From: Tolypocladium sp. Sup5 PDA-1
Lineage: Eukaryota; Ascomycota; Sordariomycetes; Hypocreales; Ophiocordycipitaceae
Length of the DNA: 64,000 nt
Reading direction: 5' to 3'
NCBI GenBank assembly: GCA_000750105.3
Contig: JPHH03000102.1
Coordinates: 1 to 64,000, forward strand
In this document: one piece after another, positions 1 through 12,535 of the stretch
Layout: the number at the start of each line of letters is the position of its first letter
How positions within the stretch are numbered: the stretch's first letter is position 1
The notes under the pieces: generated by a model
Databases searched by the model: none
Told to the model about the DNA's origin: nothing
The model's input: the letters and a program-made list of their open reading frames with translations, nothing else
Program-made: the position numbers and the translations under genes

Positions 1-3000
1 GACGTAATAGATATATTCGGACACGATCTTATCTTAGGATACCTATAGCTATAGGAAAGCAACCCGATAATTAACTAGAGGACTAGCTAACTACGTTAGG
101 ACGAGAACGCAGCCCCCTAGGATTAGAAGATCTAGAAAGAAGAAGCGAAACTTCGCGACGACTTAGCTACTAGAGAAGGAAAATAGTAATACCCTCTATA
201 CAAGACGTTATAGGCAATAAAGACCTAAGTAGTAACTAATATAGCTCTATAACCTAGTATATGATATAAATAAAATAAAGGAAAGAAGAATAGAATCCGT
301 AGAGTTATTGCCGCTCTACGAAGAGACCTCGAATAAATCGATAAAAATATCGAAGCAATAATAATAATAAGCCCGTTAGAAGATAGAATAAAGAATATTC
401 TATAGGAATACCGCAAATACGAATAACTATTCGTAGAAGAACTCGAAACTAAACTACCGGAATATAGTTAATAGGATTATAGGATCTACCTTAAAGAAGG
501 AACGATACCCTCGTTCTATAAAATCTATAACCTTAACGAAAAGCAATTAGAAACGCTACGCGACTATATCGACGAGAATCTAAAGAAAGGATATATTAGG
601 CCATTAATATCCAAAGTAGGATATCCGGTTATATTCGTTCTAAAAAAGAATAGAAAACTCCATTTAGTCGTCGACTTTCGATAGATTAACGAAATCATAG
701 TCAAGGACTATACCCCTCTACCACTTATCTCGGAACTTAGGGACCGACTATATAGCATAAAGTAGTTCACGGCCCTCGACCTTAAAGGAGCTTATAACCT
801 TATCTAGATAAAAGAGGGACATAAATAGATAACCGCTTTTAGAATAAAGTTCGGATTATTCGAATACTTAGTAATGCCCTTCGGGCTTACTAATGCGCTA
901 GTAACCTTTTAGCGAATAATTAATAACGTCTTGCGCGAATATCTTAATATATTCGTAGTAGTATACCTTAACGATATCCTAATCTTCTCGAGGAATCTTA
1001 AAGAATATAAGGAACACGTCTATAAGGTACTGTAAGCACTCTAGAATGCAAAGTTACTAGTTAAACTAGAGAAAAGCAAGTTCTACATATAGGAAGTGGA
1101 TTTCCTAGGATATACGATTATGCTAGGAGAAATACGTATGCAAAAAGAAAAAATTATATTAGTTAAGGATTAGCCAAACCCAACAAATATTAAGGACGTT
1201 TAAAGTTTCCTCGGATTCGCTAACTACTACCGACGATTTATTAAGGATTACGGGAAAACCGCAACTCTACTATATAATCTCACTAAGAAGGACACGACCT
1301 TTGAATAGAGTAAAGAAGCCTAAGCGGCTTTTTAGTAGATCAAGGACTTAATTATTTCAGAACCAGTCTTAATAATCTTTGATCTAGAAAAACAAGTCAA
1401 ACTTAAAATAGATGCCTCTAATTTCGCACTTAGGGCATAAATCGGATAACGCGACGAAGATAGGAAACTCAAACTAGTAGCCTTCTACTCGAAGAAGCTA
1501 TATAGCGTAGAACTCAACTACCCTATCTACGATAAAGAATTCCTCGCGATTATCAACGCCTTTAAGGAATTTCGATATTACCTCCTTAGAAGTAAACACA
1601 AGGTTAAGGTATACACGGATTACAAGAATATCGCCTATTTCGCAACTACTCAATAGCTTAATAGACGACAAATTCGATAGGCTAAGTACCTTTCGGAATT
1701 CGACTACGAAATCACCTATCGAAAAGGATCCGAGAACGGACGAGCAGACGCTCTTAGTAAGAGAAGCGACTACGATATAGGAGTCTCCTACGGATCAGGA
1801 CAACTCCTAGAACTTAACAAAAGCAGCAACTACTAATAAAAATAATTAAACGTAGTATTTAAAGTATAAGATAACGACCTAATATTCTAGAAAATTAAGG
1901 AATAGATAGAAGAATACGTTACCTATATCTAGGAAGTACTAAACGGATATAATATAGAATATTCCGATATACCTATATATAACGATAAGATATAGCTACC
2001 ACCGCTATTACGAGAGGAAACTATTAGGGAGTTCTACGAATACCCGATACATAGATATTAGGGAATTAGGAAAATAATAGAGCGAATACGACGGAAATTT
2101 AACTTTTCTAGAATAAAGGAAACTATTAAAGAGGTAATCGGCAAGTACGCCCTTTACGCACGAAGCAAAGCCTTACGATATAAACCTTACGGAGAACTAA
2201 AACCATTACCGGTTCTAGTTAAACTATAGGACTCGATCGCTTTTAACTATATTACGAAGCTACTATTATTAAGGGAACCTATAACGAAGGTAGAATACGA
2301 TAGCATCTTCGTAGTTATAGATTAACTTACTAAGTATAGGTACTTTATCCTATATAAGGAAGTAAGTAATATAGAAGATCTTATATATATATTCCTAAGG
2401 ATAATCGTATATAATTATAGATTACTAAACGAGATTATCTCTAATAGAGGAACTATATTTACTACGAACTTCTAGCAAGCATTAATAGCTTAGCTTAGCA
2501 CGAAATATAAGCTTAGCACGGCCTACTACCCTTAGACAGATAGGCAGACCGAACGGTTAAACTAAATACTTAAATAGTACCTTCGTTATTATATTAACTA
2601 CGGATAGGACGACTAGGTTAAATGGTTACTAATAGTATAATTGGCTTATAATAGCTTAATTACGGAAGCTACGAAGGTTTTACTATCGTACGCTAACTTC
2701 GGGTATAACCCTAAAGTATACCGAGTTATACGATAAGGACTATAGGCAGAACGAGCCATGCTCTAAGTAGATAAACTAAAGGAACTTCACGAAGAAATAA
2801 AGAAAGAACTCGAATATATTAGATAAAGGATATCGATATACGCTAATAAAAAAAGATTAAAGGGACTAATCTTTCGGGAGGGAGATATAGTCTACTTACT
2901 TCGACGAAATATTAAAATAAAGCGACTAAGCGATAAATTAGATTTTAAGAAACTTAGACCGTTTCTAGTTAAGAAAGTCATTTCAATAACTAACTACGAA

Positions 3001-3329
3001 CTTTCACTACCTAAAATAATAAAGATATACCCTATCTTTTACATTTCGCTACTCGAGATAGCACTATAAGACGCAGAAATACAAGACTATATCGAAGTTA
3101 TAGACAATAACGAATACGAAGTTAAATAGATATTAGATTCAAGAACGCATAATAAAGAACAGCAGTGGCTTATAAAATAGAAAAACTATAGGCACGAAGA
3201 AAACACCTAGGAACCTATTAAATACTTAACGAACTACCGGCCGCTATTACGATAGTTCCGCTAGCAGTACCTAAATTTAGAGTAATATAGTCCTCTAATA
3301 ACCCGATAGCGTTCTAGTTAATAGTATTA

Positions 3330-3715
3330 AGGCCACCCGCCGACTAAATATCGATCGTGGCCTTAGACTCTTTATAATCTCGCTCCTCTAACTTATCTAG
3401 CGATCTCATGCCCTTACGAATCATTTCATAACCCCGGGTTACCATAGCTTTCTTCTACTTACGTAGACGGGCTAACCGCGTAAGCTTCTCCTAGAGATCC
3501 CGCTATAAAAGAAGGAGCGCCTCCTCGGTCGCCTCCTCCTCGTGTTCGATACGACGCTTCTCGGCAATTAGGCGACTCGCTAGGACTAGGATCAGAGAAA
3601 AAAAAAGAAAAAAAAATGCATAGGAGCATAACGAGGGATAAACCAGCAGAAACCGAAATTCCCGTGCTATCGCATGATTTTCCCCGACGGACACACTCTC
3701 TATATCGTGAGACAC
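3330..3715 (-). pseudogene. Antisense coiled-coil ORF in the 3' region of chromovirus copy A
   Basis: On the strand opposite to pol, between the chromodomain and the 3' LTR, a frame reads a charged, Leu/Arg/Glu-rich helical protein. It contains RRIEHEEEATEEALLLL, then after stops EKLTRLARLRK and KKAMVTRGYEMIRKGMRSLD. The first 70 codons are open (3503-3715). The three stops that follow are TAG where Gln CAG would be expected, the same RIP lesion as in pol. The protein-like heptad character continuing past these stops suggests a real coding region before RIP. From general knowledge, similar coiled-coil ORFs accompany some fungal Gypsy elements. Function is unknown, and the first 30 residues could be fortuitous. 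Confidence 0.5.
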
Positions 3716-4007
3716 CCTTAATTATTTTATAAACAAAGCCCTTATAGGCATAAAAAGAATAAGGTATTATAACCTCGCCCGTTTTATTAATTAAAGCAAA
3801 AAGGTTCGAACGCTGCTCGGATTTCTTCGATAAATGAGTTCTTGGCCTAGAAACGCGGCTTAATATGGTGTTAGTAGGATATTTTAGAATATTATAGGAA
3901 TAGGCCGCCGCACCTATAAATGCGGGCGCACGCAGGGTATTTATGCGTTAGTTAGGATATTATAAGGCTAGGTCTTAGGGACAAGACCGTTAGGAGAGGG
4001 GATATCG

Positions 4008-4459
4008 TATTATAACCTAGGCTAACGGGCTACGGGATAGGCCGGCTATATAGGCGCTACTATAGGCTGCACGGAATAATAGTCGGCACGACGGACTAAT
4101 AGGCGCAGGAGCGATAGGATTACTAGGATTATATAGATGATCTAGGTAAGCCTATGCGATCCGGCTTATTAGTCGCGACTGGATTATAGTTATAATCTAA
4201 GCGATCCTCGGTAATCTAAGGGATCACGACTAGTATATAGGACCCCCTAATTTCCTTACTATAGCATAGATACCTCGCTAGCTTTTAATACATTATTCTA
4301 ATATAGATACACTTGTATTACTCTAAACCCCTTAGTTACGATCTACTATCCGGGATATCTAATCTATTACTATCGTAATAAGACTATTTAACGGCTACGC
4401 CCTAACCTACCTGCTAACATAAACCTCCGGTTTATCCCTTAGGAACCCAAACCGTCACA
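4008..4459 (+). repeat. 3' LTR of chromovirus copy A
   Basis: About 452 bp, starting TATTATAACC (RIP form of TGTTACGACC) and ending ACCGTCACA. It matches the clean solo LTR at 42174-42609 along its length and contains the same GTATATAGGACCCCC segment. It lies directly against the integrase region of copy B at 4460, which is the expected insertion junction. Confidence 0.9.
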
Positions 4460-7400
4460 TCTATCGTTTTCCTGATTCCCTAATGTCTATATATCGGGTA
4501 TTCGTAGAACTCCCTAATAGTTTCCTCTCGTAATAGCGGTAGTAACTATATTTTATTATTATATATAGGTATATCGGAATATTCTATATTATATCCGTTT
4601 AGTACTTCCTAGATATAGGTAACGTGTTCTTCCGTCTATTCCTTAATTTTCTAGAATATTAGGTCGTTATCTTATACTTTAAATATTACGTTTAACTATT
4701 TTTATTAGTAGTTACCGCTTTTATTAAGTTCTAGGAGTTGTCCTAATCTATAGGAGACTCCTATATCATAGTCGCTTCTCTTGCTAAGAGCATCTGCTCG
4801 TCCGTTCTCGGATCCTTTTCGATAGGTAATTTCGTAGTCGAATTCTAAAAGGTATTCGGCCTATCGAATTTATCGTCTATTAAGCTATTAAGTAGTTACG
4901 AAATAGGCGATATTCTTATAATCCGTATATACCTTAACCTTATATTTGCTTCTAAGGAGGTAATATCGAAATTCCTTAAAGGCGTTAATAATCGCGAGGA
5001 ATTCTTTATCGTAGATAGGGTAGTTAAGTTCTATACTATATAGCTTCTTCGAGTAGAAGGCTACTAGTTTAAGTTTCCTATCTTCGTTGCGTTATCCTAT
5101 TTATATCCTAAGCGCGAAGTTAGAGGTATCTATTTTAAGCTTAACTTATTTTTCTAGATCGAAGATTATTAAGACTAGTTCTAAAACGATTAAGTCCTTG
5201 ATCTACTAAAAAGCCGCTTAGGCTTCTTTATTCTATTCGAAGGTCGTGTCCTTCTTAGTAAGTTTATATAGTAGAGTTACGGTTTTCCCGTAATCCCTAA
5301 TAAATTATTAGTAATAGTTAGCGAATCCGAGGAAACTTTAAACGTCCTTAACGTTTATCGGTTTCGGCTAATCCTTAACTAATATAATTTTTTCTTTTTA
5401 CATGCGTATTTCTCCTAGCATAATCGTATATCCTAGGAAATCCACTTCCTATATATAGAACTTGCTTTTCTCTAGTTTAACTAGTAACTTTATATTCTAG
5501 AGTGCTTATAGTACCTTATAGGCGTATTCCTTATATTCTTTAAGATTCCTTAAGAAGATTAGGATATCGTTAAGGTATACTACTATAAATATATCGAGAT
5601 ATTCGCGCAAGATATTATTAATTATTCGCTAAAAGGTTACTAGCGTATTAGTAAGCCCGAAGGGCATTACTAAGTATTTAAATAATCCAAACTTTATTCT
5701 AAAAGCGGTTATCTATTCGTGTCCCTCTTTTATCCTAATAAGGTTATAAGCTCCTTTAAGGTTAAGGGCCGTGAACTACTTTATGCTATATAGTTAGTCC
5801 CTAAGTTCCGAGATAAGTAGTAGAGGGGTATGGTCCTTAACTATAATTTCGTTAATTCGTCGAAAGTCGACGACTAAATAGAGCTTTCCATTCTTTTTTA
5901 GGACGAACATAACCGGATATCCTACTTCGGATATTAATAGCCTAATATATCCTTTCTTTAGATTTTCGTTAATATAGTCGCGTAGCGTTTCTAATTACTT
6001 TTCATTAAGGTTATAGATTTTATAGAACGAGGGTATCGTTCCTTCTTTAAGGTAGATCCTATAATCCTATTAACTATGTTCCGGTAGTCTAGTTTCGAGT
6101 TCTTCCGCGAATAGTTATTCGTATTTGCGGTATTCCTATAGAACGTTCTTTATTCTATCTTCTAACGGGTTTATTATTATCGTAGCTTCGATACTTTTAT
6201 CGATTTATTCGAGGTCTCTCCTTAGAGCGGCAATAACTCTACGGATTCTATTCTTCTTTCCTTTATTTTATTTATATCATATACTAGGTTATAGAGCTAT
6301 ATTAGTTACTACTTAGGTCTTTATTGCCTATAACGTCTTGTATAGAGGGTATTACTATTTTCCTTCTCTAGTAGCTAAGTCGTCGCGAAGTTTCGCTTCT
6401 TCTTTCTAGATCTTCTAATCCTAGGGGGCTGCGTTCTCGTCCTAACGTAGTTAGCTAGTCCTCTAGTTAATTATCGGGTTGCTTTCCTATAGCTATAGGT
6501 ATCCTAAGATAAGATCGTGTCCGAATATATCTATTACGTCGAAGGTAACTCTTTCTCTATATCCTTAAATCGAGACGTCGAGGTAATTAATCTCTATATC
6601 GATAATTCCGTTATTATAGTTAAATACTTCTCCTTCGATATTATAGAGTTCGTATAGTTCGGTCTTCTATTTCTATAGGAGTCGATAACGATTAATAACT
6701 CGGGGCGAAATATAGTTGCCTATCGTACTACTATCTAATAGTACCGTTATACGATATCCCGCGATATAGATATCTAATACTATTTTATTACTATAACCTA
6801 TCTCCGTTATATATAGGGTCCTTGGATCTCTTTATTATATACTAGTCTATAGCCCTTTTATAGATAGCGTGCCTCGTTTTTTAAATCCTAGTTCTTATTA
6901 TATACCTTGCATAGGTTATTTTTGTAATTAGATAGTTTAATCTATATGCATTCTCGCTAATTACTACCGTATTCTTTTACGTATTATTATTTAGTTAGCT
7001 TATACTATTCGATATATCCTCGTTTTCCTTTAATTTCCTAGAAATCGAATTACTCGTTCTCTATAACTCGTAGTTAGTATTAGATATCCGCTTTTCCTCC
7101 TAGGTATCATGAGTAGTTATCGTAGTCGCAATTAATAGCGTATCTCTATCCGCAATTGCTATTATTCATGCGTTTCTTATAGTATACGTCGAGTCTTTAT
7201 TTAGCTTCCTATTTTTCCTTATAAAGCTCCGTAATACTTATTTCTCTATCTTCGTATAGTCTATCTAGTGCTTCCGTCTATCGGTAATACTAGATTAGAG
7301 TATTATTAATTTCCTTATACTATTCGCGTGCCTTTTCTTATATATGCTCTAGGTATCTAGGCAGCTAGCAATCTCTATAGCTTACTCTATCGCACGTTAG

Positions 7401-10056
7401 TGCATAGATAATATTAGTTTATATTCGGGGGATTCCCTAACCGGTTATAACGTACCTATACTATTCCTATACTTTTCCGAACTAGTAGGCGTAGTAAGTT
7501 AGGGACATATACGTTAAGTTAGTAGATCTATCCTTCCGATACTCTAGCGGGGTATTAGTATTAGGTTCTATAATAACTACTTATAGTATATTATAGCGTA
7601 TTTTCGCTCTCTATTCGTATAGCTCCGAGGCTAGGTATAGATTATCGATAACATATCCCTTCTATCGAGTTAGAAATATATCGTATCATACTTTTGCTAG
7701 GAAATACATTAAATAGTCTAAGTAGATACATAAGGCCTATAAGATTTACGCATATAGCTTATATCCTAGTATAATTCGTAGGTCATCCCCGTATTCTCTT
7801 ACTAGGTGTAATTCTCCTTTAATTATATTTAGTATATCTATAGCGATTATAGCGATAGCATAGTCGCTACTATCTAATATAGGTCTATATCGTAAGAGTA
7901 TAGACTTCTAAACTTCGGTAAGCGGTTCGGGGTTAGTCTAGGTTCTAATATTAACTATGCTTTCTATTTCCACGTTATATTCTAGTAGTTCCTTGCCTTT
8001 AAGCGATACTCTAACGGTCGCGTTTTCCCGATATAAGGTCAGTACTTCCGATCGGCCTTCGGTCGCACTTAGCGTATACTAGTTATCTTCGGAGCTCGTA
8101 TCGTCGATGCTCCCTTCGTCCGAATTATTCGGTTGCTTGCTTATCTAGGCAAGTATTGCGGCTACTTCTTTATCCTTAAAGTATTATCTTACCTATACGA
8201 ATAGTCGCTTTCTTTCTTACTCGTTTATTTCGCGGGTAAGGCGGCTTCGCTATCTTTCTTAGTCGTATTCTCGTATCTTCTCCTAGTATTCTTCGCCGTG
8301 TTATTAGATCTATTTCTTAGTAGATCCTCCTAGATAGGCGAATTTAGGTCTATTATTTAGTTTAACTAATTCTCCTAATCGGTTACGTAGCTTAGGTTCC
8401 TCCTATTATTGCTTAAGTCTACGTCTATCTATTACGCCTCGTAACCCGGATACTCCTCGTCGTCCGGTTATAGCGAGAGTCTTTATTATTAGTTCTTTCG
8501 GGAACTATCCGCTATTCTATTTATCCGATAGGTGCGTGTTATAATTATCGTTATAGCACGCTATCTAGTTTATGCGGTTATAGCTAGCTAATTCCTTATT
8601 AGTAGCGTTAAGGTATTTCTTACCTCCCGGTACTAGCTTCTAACCAGGCCTTTTTAGTTATTTATATTCGCGGGCGAAGTATCTAAACTTCCTATAGTTA
8701 TAGCACTTCTTGCCTTCCTTAGGCTAGTCCTTCTATGCTATGTCTAGGTCTATTCGTCTAGGGTTCTAGGTATAGGCCTATGCGGTGTTCTCTATGCGCT
8801 TCTTTCGCTAGTTTACGCGGGGGTTATTATTATAAGGAGAGTTCTAGTAACCTCTTCCCTATTTCTTTTCTTAGCGTCGCGTATACTATCTATTATCGAT
8901 TCGTACTACTATAGCGATATAGTCTACGAGGTCTTCGGGTCGATCCTCTCTATAGAGTTCGTCTTTAACTTCGTCTTTAAGGCTATCGTAGAATCGTGCT
9001 ATAAGGGGTTCGTTATCTTATTTAAGTTAAAAAGTAACTTATCTAAACTTAGCGGCGTACTCCGATATTAATATTTTCTATCGGAGCCCTCGAAGTTTCT
9101 ACTCTACTTCTCTTCCTTTATCGGTTTTACCGAAAACCTATTTAATCGCTGCTTCGAATCCTATAAAGTTTACGAATATAGCCCTTATTTCGGCGTCTCG
9201 CTCGCTATCTTCGTTATCGAGGTAATCTCGTATAATAGGTCTAAACTATACGAGAGCTATTCTACTAAGGTAGCTGCCTACGTAGAGTGCCTTAGCGGCG
9301 GGATCTAAGAGTTTATTAGGATAAAACTAATAATAGGCTTTGAGTTATATAAGGAAGTCTTTGAGGGTGCCGTGGGAGCTATCGTATAGTCCTAGCTACT
9401 TAGGTCTAACTACTTCTCCGAGATCTTTAGTCTAACCTATCCCTTCTTTATTACTAAGCTCCTAGACCTTAAGTCGTAGTGCAATAAGTTCCTACACTAA
9501 GTCCTCTTTAGATATAGTAGGTCTAGTACTAGTTAATCCTTCGCGTTGAGCAGGTATATTAACTATAATACGGTATTATTCAAGGTAACGCGGTGACCTC
9601 CTAAATAAGAGCTTTTAATATATAACGGTTTAGGTTCCTAAGGGATAAACCGGAGGTTTATGTTAGTAGGTAGGTTAGGGCGTAGCCGTTAAATAGTCTT
9701 ATTACGATAGTGATAGATCGGATATCCCGGATAGTAGATCGTAACCAAGAATGTTATAGTAAGTAATAATAAGTATTAAAAGCTAGCGAGGTATCTATGC
9801 TATGGTAAGGAAATTGGGGGGTCCTATATACTGGCTATGATCCCTTGGATTACCGAGGATCGCTTAGATTATCTCCATGATCCTGTCGCGACCGATGAGC
9901 CGGATCGCATAGGCTCACCTAGATTATCTACATGATCCTGGTGATCCTGTCGCTCCTGCGCTCATTAGTCCGTCGTGCCGACCATTGTTCCGTGTAGCCT
10001 GCAGTAGCGCCTGCACAGCCGGCCCATCCCGTGGCCCGTCAGCCTGGGTCGTAACA
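4460..10056 (-). mobile_element. Ty3/Gypsy chromovirus, copy B (RIP-mutated, 3' part displaced)
   Basis: The minus strand carries the 5' LTR (9621-10056), gag and pol up to the integrase, where the sequence stops at 4460. Gag includes a damaged zinc knuckle near 8676-8710 reading KCYNYRKFRYFA, where Cys, Gly and His positions are converted to Tyr and Arg as RIP would do. The reverse transcriptase has the same YLND active-site change as copy A. Positions 4460-6540 are almost identical to 1-2070 in inverted orientation, though a few differences exist (for example around 5345 versus 1180), so this is not simply a mirrored assembly. The simplest reading is that copy A inserted in the integrase of copy B, leaving the 3' half of B upstream of the window. 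Confidence 0.9.
9621..10056 (-). repeat. 5' LTR of chromovirus copy B
   Basis: 436 bp in reverse orientation, the same length as the solo LTR at 42174. The inner end reads TATAACGG (RIP form of TGTGACGG), whereas the outer 200 bp or so keeps normal TG and CA dinucleotides and ends CGTAACA. The LTR therefore spans the edge between heavily mutated and nearly clean sequence. Confidence 0.9.
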
Positions 10057-10058
10057 GA

Positions 10059-10262
10059 GACCTACTAAAATAAACGGTCGTATAAAACGAAGATTAAAGG
10101 TAGCTTACTTACATATATCTCGTTTCCCCCCTGCCCGCGATATACCGCGCTAGCAGGGGCCGCTAATTTGCCTATATTTAGATTTATAGCGATCTATTCT
10201 AGCCTTAAGCCGGCGTATTTTAGTGAGGTCGTCACGACCTTACTAAAATAAGCCGGGCTACG
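10059..10262. repeat. MITE-like block with inverted repeats and a hairpin
   Basis: GACCTACTAAAATAAACGG at 10059-10077 is repeated in inverted form at 10210-10230 (CCGGCGTATTTTAGTGAGGTC), giving a 172-bp unit with imperfect terminal inverted repeats. Immediately after it, CGACCTTACTAAAATAAGCC at 10235-10254 pairs with the preceding arm to make a near-perfect palindrome of about 50 bp centred near 10232. No coding capacity. A short non-autonomous DNA transposon is likely, but the target duplication and family were not determined. Confidence 0.5.
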
Positions 10263-10310
10263 TCCCTGCTATATTAACGCGCTAAACTTGCCTATCTCCT
10301 AGCATCTCCT

Positions 10311-10539
10311 ATTATCGCTATGAGCGTGGCCCGAATCCTGATGAATGCGTGATCAATTGATATATCTCTCTCTTCTCTCTTCTCGCTGCTAAAAGGGCCT
10401 GGAAAAGGGATTCCTTTTATCCTTGCAGCTACAGCTTGTGACCCCTATCCATGAGTCATCAATGTAACATTGCTGCCAAAGGAAGCTGCCGGGTCTGCCG
10501 GGTCTCCCGGGCCTGCCTCGTCAACCGGTCTATCCGACA
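10311..10539 (-). repeat. Dispersed repeat R1, copy 1
   Basis: About 230 bp that aligns in inverted orientation to 22592-22846, sharing TATCGCTATGAG, ATGCGTGATCAATTGA, CTTGCAGCTACAGCTTGT and ATCAATGTAACATTGCTGCC in the same order. Both copies keep CpA and TpG, so this repeat escaped heavy RIP. The two copies differ in a pyrimidine-rich middle part and in the number of CCGGGTC-like units. Identity of the parent element is unknown. Confidence 0.85.
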
Positions 10540-11180
10540 CCTATATAGTACCTACTTCGTAAGAAAGAATAAAAAAAGCCTAATTAAATACTTCGATAAT
10601 AATATATAAAGTTTCGCGGTATATCTACTAAATTATAACTAGAGGCTAAATTAGTAAATATAAGGCATTATCGAAAGGCGGGCAGGGACGTGGTGTACGG
10701 TCTCGTAGTCCGTAGTACGTAATAATTCTAGCAACGCTTAGGCGGGTATACCTAGCCCCCTACCATCCGCCTTCGCACCCTGCATAACTTCCGGTTTATT
10801 CTCGCAGGTCTCGTGGATCAGGGCCTTGATCTTTAATACAAAGGATCACGACCTAAGGTAGGGGTAGTACTAGAGGTTACGTGGAAGGTGGTTGATTGTC
10901 ACTTAAGATATAGAAGGGGGCTCGGTCCCTTTGATAGGGGCTTAAGCCCGGAATCTTCTCCCTTATGGCATATACCCCGGTGCCTTCCTTCACGTAATAA
11001 TCTTCCCTTTCCCTCTGCTATGCCTTATACTGAGCTTTGCCTGTATGTAGCTAGCCGTCTCCTTACTGCTCTGGCCACGAGCCCTATGCCCGGAGCCCTG
11101 AGGTACTCGCTCTCCTAGGTTATAGACGATGCGCCGCGTGCTGCTCAAACCATGGCTCCTCAACGGAGCTCATTCAACTT
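10540..11180. other. Intergenic, repeat-derived
   Basis: The left part is AT-rich with RIP-like composition, and the right part is normal in composition. Short open frames near 10888-11118 have no recognisable domain. No gene is supported. Confidence 0.5.
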
Positions 11181-12535
11181 TTAATATGCACTCGCCGATC
11201 TCTCACTGGAATAACTGCTCGCCGGATGGGCTTGAACATTGCATACCAATCCTACCTCTTCGTGACCCACATCAAGCGCACTGTCCTCTGCCAGCTTCTT
11301 CATCGAATAATTGATATGGTAAGAGTGCGTCAACATGATCTCGCCACGGCGGGTATTATCTGCACCTGATGACGCGGCGGTTTGCTCAAAGTAAGAAGAG
11401 CCCTTGTTGCGGCGAACGAAAAGCGCGTTGATAGCTGGAATGCATGCGCATATCAAACCAATGCCGACCTCAGCGTTGCTGCGTTCACTTAGCTTTGTTC
11501 TCGGCATTTCAGAGCATGCGAAGGTGATGTGAACTTACCCAGACAAGATGACCTTCATGAACACGATCGTCTGATTGGGTGATCTCCCTTCTGTGACAAT
11601 CATGGCTAGTCGCCAAATACTGAACGCAGTTGCGACGCCACCCGCGCAGAGCATCGCCGCCACACGGATTCTCTTCCTTTTCGGCAGCTGTAGAGACCAG
11701 GTGAGAGGTGTCGGTAGTAGTAGGATAATTAGATCGCTAAGAACGCTTATAATAGAGTCGGCAGTAATGATGGCGCTCTGATTCAGGCAATGACCCTTGT
11801 CCCCGTGCCAATACGCGCTGATGGGCCAGCAGGTGAAAATCTTGATAAAAGTACCCGATGCGTAGTATATGACGATCAGGGCGACGAAGACGTATATGCC
11901 AATCAAGGTCTTTCTGTGGACGGACCCGAATACCCGGATAATGATGGCTAGCAGAGAAAGTTTGACGGTGAATGCCATCGGCATATAGAAGACCGTTGAT
12001 GCGTATGTGGACTTGATGACGAAGACGGTTAGCAACGACACTAAGCTCTGTTTTCTTTGTGATCCTTACCTTGAAGAAGGACTCTATCTGATCCTTTGGA
12101 ACCTCCCATATATTCAGACCCCCGCCGTGTATAGCAACTGAGAACATGTTAGTCTTGCGTCTAACAGCAGCGAAGCCACGTACTGAAGCAAGCTGCAATG
12201 CAGTACCCTATCATGAGGACCTGAGATTGAATGAGTTTCGAAACATGATATAGGGGTTAACGAGGCGCCATACGTAGGCGATATATGTGACATCTGTCTC
12301 CAGTAAGCGGCTAGACTCGAAGAAACCATACAAGCAGGAGCGGCTCACAGTCATCAAAGATTATACCTCCCCCGAGCACCTTTCGTTTGGCGTAGAAGCG
12401 AGCTGCAACAAATACAGTGACCAAACCAAGCGTTAATCCTTGGATAACGTAGTTGCACGTCCTCAGGACATCCTCGGGGTCGTCCAAGTTTGGCAATACG
12501 CCAGGAGGCGGCGGGGCGGCACCGGGATAGTCCAT
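11181..12535 (-). CDS. PTH11-like seven-helix integral membrane protein (rhodopsin-domain family)
   Basis: Multi-exon gene starting at 12535 (MDYPGAAPPPPG). Exon 1 runs 12535-12349. Later introns are clear: 12138-12183 (46 bp), 12012-12069 and 11479-11538. Spliced segments read MIGYCIAACF, then GGGLNIWEVPKDQIESFFK, then VKLSLLAIIIRVFG, FTCWPISAYW and EVGIGLICACIPA, which is the standard order of the fungal PTH11/SAT4 membrane family, with hydrophobic helices between. The C-terminal tail is hydrophilic and likely cytosolic. Such proteins are receptor-like and have been linked to surface sensing in plant pathogens; the ligand here is unknown. The join of exon 1 to exon 2 (between 12348 and about 12220) could not be made in frame with an obvious acceptor, so the N-terminal third may be mis-modelled or damaged. 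Confidence 0.75.

Larger units (their letters stand above)
1..4459 (+). mobile_element. Ty3/Gypsy chromovirus, copy A (RIP-mutated, 5' end outside window)
   Basis: Read 5' to 3', one open but stop-riddled frame gives reverse transcriptase (LVVDFR near 670; active-site box reads YLND instead of YLDD near 963), RNase H, integrase (STAYYP then TDRQTERLN near 2520-2560) and a C-terminal chromodomain (QWLIK, stop, KNY, then ENT, stop, EP near 3163-3215). Lesions are almost all transitions: Trp TGG to TAG, Gln CAG to TAG, His to Tyr, Gly to Arg, Asp to Asn. No frameshift was noticed across pol, so the damage looks like RIP rather than slow decay. A purine run (AGGAGAGGGG near 3991) precedes the 3' LTR. 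The element cannot encode active protein. Gag and the 5' LTR lie before the window. Confidence 0.93.

Noticed and set aside
11129..11314. Plus-strand ORF at the 3' end of the PTH11-like gene
   Set aside because: Antisense to the well-supported last exon of that gene.
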